The notes under the pieces are model-generated. The model had not been told where the DNA came from and did not search any database. It worked only from the letters and a program-made list of their open reading frames with translations. A stretch of 64,000 nt of DNA from assembly GCA_030248195.1 (NCBI GenBank), contig JASAND010028198.1:1-64000 (forward strand), in the 5' to 3' direction. The DNA comes from Trissonchulus latispiculum. Its lineage: Eukaryota > Nematoda > Enoplea > Enoplida > Ironidae. Positions 35,061 through 47,091 of this stretch are shown here, piece by piece (position 1 is the stretch's first letter; every line of letters begins with the position of its first letter). Both the position numbers and the translations under genes were made by a program.

Positions 35061-36623
35061 TGCTATGGCCTCTGTCCCTACAAGTTGAAGCTATTTTAGT
35101 TAATTTTTATGGCCGAACGCATCGACGGGAGACCTCTTTATAATTGAAATTGATGTGTTGTGAACTTATAGGCTGGCTACTATTAATCTGCTTCTGCACT
35201 GAAATATCACCCAAGAAAAAAGGTGGAAATCTGGGAGCTGATTTTGGTTTTTCCAGAACGCTTGAAATCGGTGTTTTTAAGAAATTTTTTGCAGTCAACT
35301 AAATCAATGAAATATATACTAACGATTTGAAACATTTGTCCTATTTTTGACTTTCCAAATTCCAAAATCTTGGTCAAAAGTCAATTTACAAAATTAGAAT
35401 AAATTAACGGCAAACACGTATCCATATCTTGAATAGAAGGCCTTTCAATCGCCAAATTTGCACTAAAATAGCTAAAAAATTTTTTTGGCTTCGAAAAGAG
35501 GGTGGGCAGTCCAGGACCTCTTTCCCACCCTTCCCTGATGGATGCACCCCGGCCACAGACATAGTATAAGTTTCGGTTTTTTGATTTCGCGACATGAAAT
35601 TCCTATACTTCTTTGATCTTGGACCGGCTCGCCGGTATCTCGGAATTCTTCCGATCCACAGGCTTAACCATGGCTGGCCTTCTTGAAGTCCGGGTTGTCC
35701 TACTGTTTGTACTGTTTTGGGATCATGCGGGGTAAATTGGCTAAAACTTTGATGAACCAAAGAATTTGGCTAATATTTACATATAGGCACTCCTTTTCCT
35801 TCCTTTTCCTGTTTTTCTCTTTTCGTGTGTTTTTTTCTCGCGTTACTGATTCCGGCTTAGAATTCGGGCTTTGCTGGAGTGGAGAAGAAACCGGAATTTT
35901 ACAGTAACAGACGTACAGGCCTTGATAATTGCGTTTACGTCGGGTTGTTTTATTTATCAACTTTTGATTCTCAGTTTTATGTGCCAATTTATTTGCCGCA
36001 ATTCTTAAAGCCAACTTATCTGTCTATATAGGTGGGGACACGTCAAAGCTAAGCTGCACTTAGTGAAAAATGTTATCTATCGTTTGTTCTTTATTATTTC
36101 GTCCGCTTGTTTGGTTTTGAATTGTAACCTTAGGATTTATTATCTATTCTACTAGCTATCTATCCTACTAACTTGTTTGATCTATCAAATTGCTACAGGG
36201 TGCTCCTTCGGAGCTTATAACTTTAACATAACCAGTTTTAATCTTCTTTACACTTCTACAAAAATATATACTAATACGTGACTGCTGTACTGAATATAAG
36301 TTTACATGTGGTTGCGCATGGCTAGTGCGCCGGATTTCACTCACTCTAAGTAAAATTTGTGTGCAATGGACTGTGGCCGAGGTCGGGTATTATCCAGACG
36401 CAAATTCAATTTGATTCTTATCATGATAGAGTTAAACGTGAGAAAGTCCTGCATAAGTGGAGTTTATTCACCTAAAACTCAAATTAGCCGAAGCCGGAAA
36501 ATTTTGAAAATTTGGATTTCTGAGCCAATTTTTCAGGGCAAAATCTTGTACCAAAAGGGGCACCCTCTGGTTTTCATGGGGAGGCGATTGAGGTGTTGAG
36601 GTGGGGGTGGGCGGATTTTGGGT

Positions 36624-37183
36624 GGTCTTTTCCATATAAGCCCTCCCCACCACTCAAAATTCTTAAAATTTGACCAATTGATCTGAAACTTGGTATGTTT
36701 TCGAATACGCTGAGTTCAAATATCGCAAATATATCTATTTCGCGAGATTCGATTTTTTGATTCGCATCGCAAGATGGAGGACCAAGGTAAACCGAAAAAT
36801 TTATCGCTGATTTTGCTGAAAAGTTGCATGTTGGGTTTTCTGGGTCGCTTAACATGAATCTGAAGTCCGTTTTTGAAACCAGCATTTTGTTAGCTCAGCA
36901 TAAGCTTATAACTTAGCTTACAACTTTAGGTTATATCAAGCTAACAAAAAGCTGAATCGAAAAACGGACTTCTGCGATCCATGAAAACGCCTATATGCAA
37001 CTTTCCAGTTTTGTCGGTTTACCTTGGTCCTCCCCCCTTGCCAACCAAAAATCTAATTTCGCGAAACCGACAAATTTATTTGATATTTGAGCTCAGCGTG
37101 GTCGAAAACCCATACCAAATTTCAGCTCAGCTGGTCAAGTTTTATGAATTTTGAGTGGTGGGGTGGGCAATCTGGAAAAGACT
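36624..37183. repeat. 560-bp palindrome nested in a G/C-tract MITE
   Basis: CCACCACTCAAAATTCTTAAAA at the left mirrors TTTTATGAATTTTGAGTGGTGG at the right, with CTTTTCC/GGAAAAG outside. The centre has GTTAGCTCAGCATAAGCTTA and its near-inverse. It resembles the palindrome at 60206-60800. The flanks (36470-36620 and 37185-37240) are halves of a G-tract MITE. Confidence 0.65.
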
Positions 37184-38446
37184 CCGAATTTAGGGGGGGG
37201 GGAAAGGTCGTTTATGGGGGCCCCACCAGAATAACCCCAGTTAATTTTAACTCTACTTTACTCTTTCTCGAAAAGACCCTTGCTCTTAGTATTTTAATCA
37301 CAAAGTCAGTCGGCATCTTTACCTTCAATGTTGAAAGTATATGCCGAATCGAATGGTCATCTATATAAATAGCGGGTATATATATGTGCGCGTAAAGAAA
37401 TTAAATGAAATATATAATATATATTTAATGTGTATGTGTATGCATACATACTTGGCATAATATGTGCGTACCTACGTAGTCATATTTCTTTTCCTAATTT
37501 GATTTATTGTAGCCGGTGGACAAGAATTAAATTTATAATTATTGCTAAGTTCTAGTTTATACGTATTTATACGTATATATTGTCGAAAGTTTGCGGACGC
37601 AGCATTTGCAGGGCAGCCTGGTTGGAGACATTGTCTTTGTCTAAGGGGAAGTCAAATATATATTTTCATAGTTTACAAGGTAGCTTTAGTTGAAATGAAG
37701 TTTTGAAAGTGGGGTGCGCCCCCTCCCACAGCAGTGGGGAGTATGGGGGAAGGGAATTAGCAAACATAGAATTATATACACAAAAATGTCACATTTTTGA
37801 GGTTTAAGCTTGTTGTGCTAACATGGCTATAACCTTAATAGGATATATAGCTTATTAGCATGCCTAATTTTGGAGTTCCCATTCGCACTTCGTATATAGG
37901 TCTGAGGCTTCTAACTTTTCGGTTCTTGTAAACTTTTTTCTACTTTTTCTTTAGGGATTGGGGGCTTCCTGGTTTTGGGTTCACCGAACTCTACAATTTT
38001 TCTCCCACCTCCATTAGGATCTCTAACTATTTCCCCCTCCCCAACTCGTTTTGGGTTGATACTTAATTTGGGTCCATCTCTGTATTAAAATGTGTATAAA
38101 GGGTGAAATATGGATTTTGAAGTTATGTAGGTAATTTTGACTTATATATCCGCGATAAAGCTAAATTTTCCAGTTTTCAGAATTTAAATTAACAAATATT
38201 TATTGGGAAACTTTTGTATAAATGTAAGGTTTATTCCCATCCCATTGGATTCTTTCATGGATATCTTAAACTTTATGACCACAAGGTGTCAACATGGTCC
38301 GCTTATCATCCCCCCAAAATGCCCCCCCAAGAAAAGAGGATGCCCCTTTTGGTATCAAATTTTTTTATAAAAATTGCTCAGAAGGCTAAATTTTCAAAAA
38401 TTTTCCCGCTTAGCCGGAGATTTTTAGTCGACTTTTGCCTATTTAA

Positions 38447-39114
38447 GGGGGGGGGGGGGTCCATTTTTTGATCATTTTTTCGACTTTCTCCGATGTCGCT
38501 CATTTTTACATACTTCATAGTCCAAACTGTATAGTTTAACGAGTTTTTGAAATTAAAGTCGTAAGTCTTACGGTTGTTGAGTAATTTGACCTCAACGTTG
38601 GGATTTTGTGTGTTTAACATAGGAAATGTGAAAAGTTGTCACTTTTTCACGTGCGCCAGAGAAATCTCGCGAATGGCAAATAGGATCCGCCCAAACTTTA
38701 TATCATATTTTTGCCATGTTTCCGAACTGTGATTTGTAGGAATCAGAATTTTGATTTAGGCCTTTAAAATTTTTTAATGAATTTTTGAAGTATTAAAATT
38801 TGATATCTGTTAAATTTGGTGCCAAATTTTAATATTTCAAAAATTCATTAAAATTTTTAAAGACCTAAATCAAAATTCTGATTCCTACAAATCACAGTTC
38901 GGAAACATGGCAAAATATGATATAAAGTTTGGGCGGATCCTATTTGCCATTCGCGAGATTTCTCTGGCGCACGTGAAAAACTGACAACTTTTCACATTTC
39001 CTATGTTTAACACATAAAATCTCAAATTTAAGGTCAAATTACTCAACAACCGTAAGACTTACGTCTTTAATTTCAAAAACTCGTTAAAATATATATATAT
39101 ATATAGATATATAT

Positions 39115-39184
<70 letters not shown>

Positions 39185-39257
39185 TGGACTATGAAATATG
39201 TAAAAATGAGCGACATCGGAGAAAGTAGAAAATATGACCAAAAAATGGACCCCCCCC
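38447..39257. mobile_element. TTAA foldback (copy 2) with (AT)n expansion
   Basis: Inverted arms begin GGGGGGTCCATTTTTTGATC and end AAAAAATGGACCCCCC, flanked by TTAA (38443-38446 and 39258-39261). The right arm is interrupted by about 90 bp of AT repeats (39090-39181) at the site where the left arm reads CAAACTGTATAGTTTAACG. Confidence 0.8.
39090..39181. repeat. (AT)n microsatellite
   Basis: A long TA/AT array inside one arm of the TTAA foldback. A shorter array lies at 39708-39736. Confidence 0.95.
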
Positions 39258-39703
39258 TTAAGCACTGAATAGTTGTTGACGATTACTATAAACATAGCGC
39301 TGTTTTTAGCATGTTTTTAGAAATATTTTGAAAAATTTCGTCCCCCCCCAATGCCCAATGACTCACCCCCCGAGTGCACACACCCCCCCCAAAGAGCCCC
39401 CTCCCAAGAAAAATTCCCTAGAATAAGCCCAGAGAATTTATATATCTCTCTCTTTTATTTTTAGTTTTGTCTCTTCAAGCCAACTGCTGTGTTGACCAGT
39501 TGGCGCCAGCGTTTTTTTTTTCAAAATCGGATTTCATCAAATTTTCGTCATTTTTATTTTCTGAGCGTCATTTTTATTTGTCCAACGTCAAAAATAAAGT
39601 TTTGCAGAAATGCAGTTTTGTTTTTGTTTTAGGCTATATTCGTAATTATGGTTGAATTTTTACCGTGATGGCGTGTGTTGCTTCATATTTCGCATTGTCC
39701 CGC

Positions 39704-39739
<36 letters not shown>

Positions 39740-40806
39740 TAACTTACGTTCTCATATAAAACAAATATCTGGTGTCTATGTATGTATATCATGTCTTTGA
39801 GCATTCACAATGACGAGAACAACCCGATAAGATGTGGGGGGGGGGGGGTCTGGGGGGCGGAGCCACCCAGAAGTTGAAGAAATTTTTTGCTTTTTAGATG
39901 AAATCGTCCGCTAAATCTTTAATTCTTTTCATTTTGCAGAAACAAAAAATTTTTAAAAGTTTACCCTTTTTGAAGCGAAAAATAAGAATTTTTTGCTAAA
40001 CTCGCACGACATTTTAAGCTTTTTCAATCCAAAAATCTGGTAAAAACGATGGAAATATACGTATATATACGCGCTCACGAAATTTTGTTGACATGCCTTT
40101 TTTCTGTTTTTCCTGTTTGCTTTTACTTACCTTCAAATCGCAACGACAGGGCTACCCTCCAGATCCATCCCTAGTAGTTATAGCATTTATGCAATAAACG
40201 TTTAAACATCCTATCCTGGTATATACGATATACGTATATATAAGCTCTCGTTCCATTCTAGCTGAGATAATCCGAAGATAAAGTTTTTAAAGAAAATATT
40301 CAGCGAAATTGGTATGAGAAACTTGCATCAAAAAATGCAGTTGAAGTATGTAGCATGTGGCTGTGGCTTTGTTTATACATATAATAGATATACGTACTGA
40401 TTGACTGTTCAAACATCGTCGAAGCTTAACATTACTAAGACAAGAGAGAGCGGGGGGTTGGGGGCGGCAGCCCCCAAAATTTGAGAATTTTTTGAAAAAT
40501 CACTGTTAAAACGTAATAGAAACTTTGCATTCTTGTCAAGTTTGAGTGCTACTTCCACATTTTGGCTTGGTCATTCTGTCGTCATTTTTATTTTGGCGTC
40601 GTCAAAACTATTGTTCATTTCTGCAAACGACGCTATTTTTGACCAAAAAAAAAACCTAGGTTGGCGCACCCACCCATACCCGTGACCAGCCTGGGCTAGG
40701 AGTTGTGTGTGGCGTCTTCGGTGTGGTGGTGGTGGTGGTATTGGAAAGAAAGATAGAAAAGTTTTTCTGTCTGTTGGGATTTGATCCACTGCCCTGTTCT
40801 CTGGTC

Positions 40807-41232
40807 ATGTCTCTGCTGATTGTGGACGGCGAGGCTACGGTGGTCAAATGCCTGCCCAGATTTGGCTGGCTGTATTCGCGGGATCTGGACCAGCAAATTT
40901 TCATTCTGCCCACCTGTGTCCGGGGTCGGGACCCGGCCGAGCCTCAGCCTGATCTGGCTAGCCTGTTCTGTAAGGGCGACATTGTCAGTTTTGACGCGCG
41001 ATTTTCCTCCTCTGGAGGCCGTAATGGCTGTCGTCTGAAGGCTCTGCCTGATTCAGTTCAACTGTTGGAAAAGAGCCGCAGCGGCAGTCGAGAGATTCAG
41101 GGCTATGCCACTGTAGAGGCCCTCAGTCGAAAGCATGGCTATATCTATGCCCACAAGGAGAACCGAATCATTTTTTTCAATCGTCACGCGCTGACACCGC
41201 GCACCTCCTATGATGTTCAGCTAATCCTAAGA
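40807..41232 (+). CDS. CSD-RS gene 2 exon 1 (equals gene 1 exons 1+2)
   Basis: ATG 40807 opens MSLLIVDGEATVVK. The in-frame sequence runs through both CSD-like repeats to LILR before GTATGT. The ORF extends upstream of this ATG to 40705, but homology with gene 1 begins at LIVDGE. Confidence 0.9.
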
Positions 41233-44200
41233 GTATGTTTGACACTGTAGTTTTTAGGTTGTAGGTATGACTGATTATTTTGTTTAAAACGTTTACTTGG
41301 ATTTTATCTTCGTTGTTGTATAGGACGTTTAATTTACATAATAGAAATTAAGTCGTGAAGCATAGCTCAATTTAAAGTAAAATATTGTAAGAAGATTGGA
41401 CTTTTTACAAACTGAGCTTTTAAGTTGTAGAAACGAAACGTAAACTGGTGTTACGCAGCTTAAGCGTGGCCATCAGTTTCTTGTGTCTGTGTCTGCCTAT
41501 GTAGGTAACTTTTAAATTTGGGGATTATTTTTTAATTTATATACTGTTTACATATTAATTGACTTTACTATTTTCTTCCTTACTCTTCTTTTTAGGCTGG
41601 GGACCTGGTCAAGTTTATTGCTGAGCCGCAGGCGGACTGGCCTGGCTGGCGCTGTCGTTCCATTCAGGGAATCTGCCGACCTAGTCTGCCCAAGATTGTC
41701 AGCAGCTTTAAAAACCTCCTACCGATGGGCTTTGAGGAGGAGCCGGCATTGGCTCGGGCATTCTGCAGCAAGGTGAGATGATAGTCAGTGTGCCTTGGCT
41801 AAGTGGTTGTATATAAAATGACATATAATGGCCACTTTGGATGGGGGCCCAACATTCGACGACCTCTCTCCTCCCCATCCGTGTAGCGACCCCTCCATGA
41901 AATGCCCCTCTAAAATTCTGACCTCCCCATAACCCTAAAAATTGCCAGTTTTTGCCATTTTTAAACCCAAATGCTCTAAACTTTTTCCGGCTTCGCCGTT
42001 GTCAGCTAAGAATGAGCGTGCCGTCTTAAAATATACTTTTGTAAACTTTGAAGCTCTTTTTAACTTTGGTAATGTATACATATTGCATAACACGTTGAGT
42101 TATGCTTTAGGCAATGAAAGTGGGGGTGGGACGGCCAGAAACGGAGGACAGTTTTCGGAAATCGCGCAAAATACAGTAAAATTAGCCTGCATTACATATA
42201 CAGTTTTTTGAATTTTTTGAGTAAAAATTATTAAAATTTGTCATTTTCAGGGCCACATCGTGGTGAGTGTAGGGTAACCCAAAAAGGGCCGAGAGGGAGG
42301 GGAGGAGACTGACTGAAGAGAGTGGGAATCGGAAAAGTGGGAGGAAGCGCCTCCCCCCTCCCCCCTAAAGTGAACCCAGAACGCGTTTGATATACATTTT
42401 CTTCGCAGTTAATGAGGTTAGACAACTCGAAACAGCCACCAAAATCGTCTGCCAACACTGTGCAGTTTCGCCTTGTTTTAGTGTTAACTTTTTATCTGTT
42501 GTCTTCCTTCAGAAGCCCTGGAAGACTGGTCCAGGCCGGGGCGAGCTGAGTCTCAGCGTTGACGCCCTCAATGACCCGCGTCAGCTTGAAGAGGCCCGGG
42601 ACCGATGGCTGGAGGAGACGCGACGCTTCATCGAGTCCTGTCACAAGCATGACGCCCAGTATTTGACACTGTCATTGGATCGACTGAAGGAAAGACAGCG
42701 AAAGAAGGATAAAGGTTTGGATGGAATGGAATTTAGAATTTGACGCTCGACTTGTTTTGAAGGTTTTCGAGGAAAACCTTTTGCAATACATGACCTAGCA
42801 GTTCTTTTAAGACAAACTTTTTCATAAATTTGCTCTTCTTTCTATTGTACTACGAGTTGTATAACGGTTGAGAATAATTACAGGACTTGGAAATTTTGAG
42901 GTTTGGAAGAAGCTTTGTTGAGATTGGCTATTTTAGACCAGATTGGTGGAATTAAAATATATATACCGTTTCATATTGAGTCGTCTGTTTTCTTACGTGA
43001 GATGCATCGGGGTCGGGTGTCTGAGAAGCAAACTATTGTGTTATTGCCGTTAACGTTGGTTTTTTATTGCAAAAATAAGCAAGGTGAAGGGTCTGACTGC
43101 AGATTTTGTGATTAAAAGGCAACCGCAAGCGAATGTTTGCATTTCTAGTATTATTGTCTGTATTTTTTATTATTTACTATTTACGTCATTTCAGATTACG
43201 AGTATTCGGATCAGGGCTACTTTCGTGAACCGACCTCCCCACTGGTCAAGAAGGATCGCCGATCCCGCAGTTCGGCCAGCAACAATATTTGGATTCCCTA
43301 CGAGGAGGAAGAGGATTACACGGGTCGTCGTCGTAGTCAGTCGAAACTGTCGTCCTATTCGTCTTCACGCCGTGGCGATTCCCGGACTTCGCGTCAGCGG
43401 CGTCGCAGTCGAAGTGACAGTCGTCATCGAAACGACAGTCCTCGCAGTCGGAGTCGTAGTCTGTCCGACAAGCGTCGTGGTCGTGAACGGTCAACGAATG
43501 TCAGAGAGAAAAGCGACCGACGTCATTCTGAAGGTAGAGATTGACTGACTTTTGTGACTTTGTTTGAAATTGAAATTTTCATCTGTTGGTTTTTTATCAC
43601 ATACAAGACTGTCTTACTTCTACAAGGGTGGGTGACGACCCACCTCCATTGGAGATTCGCCCCCATAAAAGGCAACCCATAGTTGCTGTCCCGACCTCGA
43701 CTTCCCACATAACACAAAAATCTGAAACATTTTACTATATATATATACTTAACCGTTATTTGCCAAGATGCCCAAATTCTTAAGGTATTTTCATTATTTA
43801 AGCTTAAAATGCCTGAATTTTATCCAGTCTTCAGCGATTGCTGGCAGTTTTTACGCATAAACATCCAAATTCGCAAAAAACATCCGAAAAGTTTCTCTCT
43901 CCCTTTTTGGGCGAGCCTTCAGCGATGGGTTTTTCATGATGCCCCCATCGATGGTTGCCTAAAACAAGTCGGTGACAAAACAATAGGAGACGCTAACTAC
44001 AGTCTCACGTGACCTTGATCGCCACCCTTCCGCCTCCCTCCTGACTACTCCGCTGACTATTATATACCTTTTAATTTGTTGACTGTTCTGATTACGCTGA
44101 TAGGGCCATTCAGATCTCCATTGGTCGCAGTAGAATAAAACTGCTGACATTTATATGTGTACCCTAAAACTAAAAAAAATTATGTATCAGGCTGGCTTTC

Positions 44201-47091
44201 TTTGGCTTAACCTGTGAAAAGTGATGAAAAACGTCTGTCCTGCAAAAGCCTTACTCCGAAGCCTGGCTTATTTTTGGGCTGGGGGTAGTGGGCCGCCCCT
44301 CGCTCGGCAACCTCTCTCATCCCATCCGAGGAGCCCCCCATGAAATGCCCCCATGTATTACGACCCCCCATAATCCCAAAAATTGCCAAATTTTACAATT
44401 GTTACCCTAAATTTTGAAACCCTAAATTTTGAAACCCTAAATTTTGAAACATTTTCCGGCATCGCCAGATTTTTCACGAAATTATTTCCACTATTTTAGC
44501 CTAAAAACCACTTACAATTGGTCACCGTTTAACGATTTTTAGCAGTTTTTACACAAAAAACCGCAAAAATTCGAAAAAGTTTCCAAAATAAGCCCTCCCC
44601 CCTCATTTTGGATGACCCCCGCCCCCGCCATCGATGGGCCCCCCATGAAGACCCCTCTATCAATTTTGGCCTAAAAATAGGCCAGGAAGCAGGAGACAGT
44701 CAATGGTTTAGTTTGGTTTAAATCGTGTTTTAGTTGATCACACAGCGAAGGCCCCTTCTCGTCCGTCGCGCCAAAGCAACAGCGACCATGCGAAGCGACC
44801 GTCATCCCGTGACAAGTCCTCCAGACGGCATTGTCGTGACAGTCGTAACTCGCCGGGCCAAGACTCTCGCAGTCGAACCCATGCTGCTGAAAAATCTAAT
44901 CCAGCTGAGCCTGTGTCAACGTCCAAGTCCAATACCCGTCGTCAGTGCTCTGTGTCTAAACGTCGTCGACAGTCACCGGAAGACGGCTCCTCTAAGGAGG
45001 AGTCCCATCGTCATCGCCATCGCCGATCGTCTCGCGAGAAGAGTCGACAGCAGTGCGGTTCAGATTCGCGTTCAGTCGCTGAGGAGCCACCACGGCGTCG
45101 TCGATCCGTGGAACGGTCGGCTCATCCTGCTCCGACTGAACGTGATCGTCTGGACGCCGACCGGGACGGCGTCAGAAGCCGGCAGCGGTCACGTGACCGT
45201 GAGAGCTCGGTGTCCTCCTCAGACAACCTGGCGTCGGCCCAGCGTCATCGCAGTCGTGTCAACGAACGGCAGAGGGAAGAGAAGAAGAAGGAGAAGAAGG
45301 AGAAGAAGAAGGACAGCGAAGAGAGTAAACGGGAAAAAGAGAAGAAGATGAAGGGAAAGTTAAAGGAAGGTTCGTATGTTTACTTTTTCTTCTTACGGCT
45401 TTTTGCTTGTTTTGGTTTGTTTACAAAATCAGCTGAAACTGAGTTTGCCTGATGATTACCGTAGTATGCCAAACAGTGGCCCACCCAGTAAAACGCCCTT
45501 GGGCGTTTTTTCGGGATGTGGGCGCTTTTTTGGATTCCTCAATGCTCACTTGCATGCCGTGGAAAACTAAACGTTCGGGAATAAAGTTGTGTCTAAGTTA
45601 TTTCAAGGCTTACAATCAATTGTATATTCTTTGGATAGACAAGAACTGACACGCCCCGAGCACACTGTCGTCCGCAAAATTCATCGAATTTAATTAAAAT
45701 TGGCTAAGAACAGCCCATGGCCGTTTTTCGGGGGGTGGGCGCTTTTTTAGATTGCAAAAATAAATTCCGAAGTTGAAGATTCTGAAAAAACGCCAATGGG
45801 CCACTGTTTGGAATAATACGGTATGATATCGTCAAGACTGTACCTCTTGTGATCCCATTTACTCCTGGGCTAGGGATAGATCGATGGGTGATTTGTACTC
45901 CAGGTACCGCGCAATACGCACTTGGCTTTTGGTTGTATATAAAGTGTAGGACCATTTTTGGGGTCATTATATTATTGCATAGTTCAAAATGTGGGTATAT
46001 TAGGCTTGTTTTTATTGGGGTAAGTGTTCCCAATTTGAATAGCCCTCATGCAATGTTCCCATAAATTTCGACCTCCCCATAACTCCAAATTGCCAAATTT
46101 TACTATTTTTACGTTAAGGCTTCAAAGTTTTCCGACTTCGCTGAATTTTTAACGTAATTTAAAAACACCTAAAACTACATAGTCATCTTTTGCGATTTTT
46201 GACAGTTTTACAAAAAAACATTAAGAATTGAAAATGCTTTTTAAAAATATGCCCTTCCACGGGCCCTCCCAATAAAAAATCGCCTAAAAGTTACTTATAA
46301 GTATTTTTAAATTAATATAATATTTTATATTGTGGTCTCTACTCTCTTCATAATCACCAGTTATGTCGCTGGCGGGAAGTGAAACATATTTTACATTTTG
46401 GGTTCCCGCATTTTTACCAAACGTTCTTCGAATGTTCTTGTTGAGTACGTAAATAAAAAGTTGTAATAGGGCCAACTCACCAAACTGGGAAAGATGAGTT
46501 ACAAAGCGTCAAATGGGTAAAACTGGCGAAACTGGTCAAAACGGATCAAAATTGAGGATCAAAATTGATTTAAAGTGTCCTAACTTTTGCTATAGTTGAC
46601 CGATTTGGCTCAAATTTTGCGTGTTGGTTTGGGGTGGGGTGAAGTAATGACAAAAGTTAGTTGCGGTTGCGGTAGTACCTGCGGGTTGCGGTATGCGAAA
46701 GTACTCGATACAGCGATGTTCAATATGATGAACATTGAGCGTACCGGAAACAGCCCAATATGGGTATCATTCGAAAGCTCTCGTTGACCAGAAAAGAAGT
46801 TCTAATAGAGCCAACACGTAAAATCGTACCCAAAATGAGGTTCCTTCAATAAAATGAAAAATGCCAGCGGCAACCCATTCATGCAATAATAAGCTTGTTT
46901 TACTTCTTATTTAGCATCTTTTTTCTCAATTTTCTTGTGTTTTAGACAAACATGACAGCAGCAGAAATGTGTCGCCGGCCAGTGTAAAGCCGTCCGTATT
47001 CAAGGAATCCTTTAAGCCCATTAAGCTGGTCCAATCCACTAAGCCTACCTCCATTGTTGTGGCCAAGATTCGGCGTTTGCTGGCCGACTAA
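40807..47091 (+). CDS. CSD-RS gene 2: tandem cold-shock-like domains with RS domain (six exons)
   Basis: Exons 40807-41232, 41596-41772, 42513-42714, 43195-43533, 44746-45369 and 46946-47091 join in phase to 637 residues; all introns are GT-AG. The N-terminal 180 residues are about three quarters identical to gene 1 by eye and hold the same two cold-shock-like domains (FGWLY/IFILP/KGDIVSFDA; HGYIYA/IIFFNRHAL/AGDLVKFIAE) and WPGWRC. The KPW-helix (about 202-269) follows. Residues about 280-570 are a strong RS domain (SRSRS, DSR, RRRS), closing with a Lys/Glu coiled segment near 555-590. The C-terminus, FKESFKPIKL...VVAKIRRLLAD, differs from gene 1. RS domains mediate contacts in splicing and mRNA processing; that function here is inferred. 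No named orthologue recognised. Confidence 0.9.
41596..41772 (+). CDS. CSD-RS gene 2 exon 2
   Basis: It starts AGDLVKFIAEPQADWPGWRC after TTTTTAG and ends FCSK before GTGAGA, phase 0. It matches gene 1 exon 3. Confidence 0.92.
41840..42370. mobile_element. C-tract MITE remnants in intron 2 of gene 2
   Basis: TTTTTCCGGCTTCGCCG (about 41980) and CCCCTCCATGAAATGCCCC words match the 44280 element. A second part (42110-42370) is of the GGGGG/CTCCCCCC kind. Confidence 0.5.
42513..42714 (+). CDS. CSD-RS gene 2 exon 3 (conserved KPW-helix)
   Basis: KPWKTGPGRGEL leads into RDRWLEETRRFIESCHKHDAQ, the same helix as gene 1 exon 4, then a Lys/Arg-rich end (KERQRKKDK) in place of the gene 1 end. Phase 1 before GTTTGG. 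Confidence 0.9.
43195..43533 (+). CDS. CSD-RS gene 2 exon 4 (RS region)
   Basis: DYEYSDQGYFREP (compare YHSQDNLFRG in gene 1) is followed by a dense RS domain. Acceptor TTTCAG, donor GTAGAG, phase 1. Confidence 0.9.
44280..44690. mobile_element. C-tract MITE in intron 4 of gene 2
   Basis: CCCCATAATCCCAAAAATTGCCAAATTTTAC, a triplicated CCCTAAATTTTGAAA, and TTTTCCGGCATCGCC words, ending CCCCATGAAGACCCC. Relatives at 26640, 41850, 43620 and 46030. Confidence 0.55.
44746..45369 (+). CDS. CSD-RS gene 2 exon 5 (RS domain and K/E coil)
   Basis: It encodes 208 residues: SR, SRD and RRRS repeats, then an EKKKEKKEKKK charged helix. Acceptor CACACAG, donor GTTCGT, phase 1. An overlapping alternative-frame ORF (44734-45351) is a shadow of the codon-periodic sequence. 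Confidence 0.88.
46946..47091 (+). CDS. CSD-RS gene 2 exon 6 (C-terminus)
   Basis: Acceptor TGTTTTAG. It encodes DKHDSSRNVSPASVKP, then FKESFKPIKLVQ and IVVAKIRRLLAD, ending at TAA 47089-47091. Confidence 0.88.

Larger units (their letters stand above)
27857..40806. other. Gene-free interval between the two CSD-RS genes
   Basis: No conserved exon found in 13 kb. It contains G/C-tract MITEs, a 266-bp palindrome, degraded SINE and MITE copies, a 560-bp palindrome, two TTAA foldbacks and (AT)n arrays. From about 30000 to 34800 the plus strand is conspicuously T-rich. An AATAAA at 28604 is a possible polyadenylation signal for gene 1. Confidence 0.6.

Noticed and set aside
44734..45351. 205-residue Arg-rich ORF overlapping CSD-RS gene 2 exon 5
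   Set aside because: It is the alternative-frame shadow of the CGT/AGT-rich RS-coding sequence; the spliced frame is supported by phase and by the paralogue.
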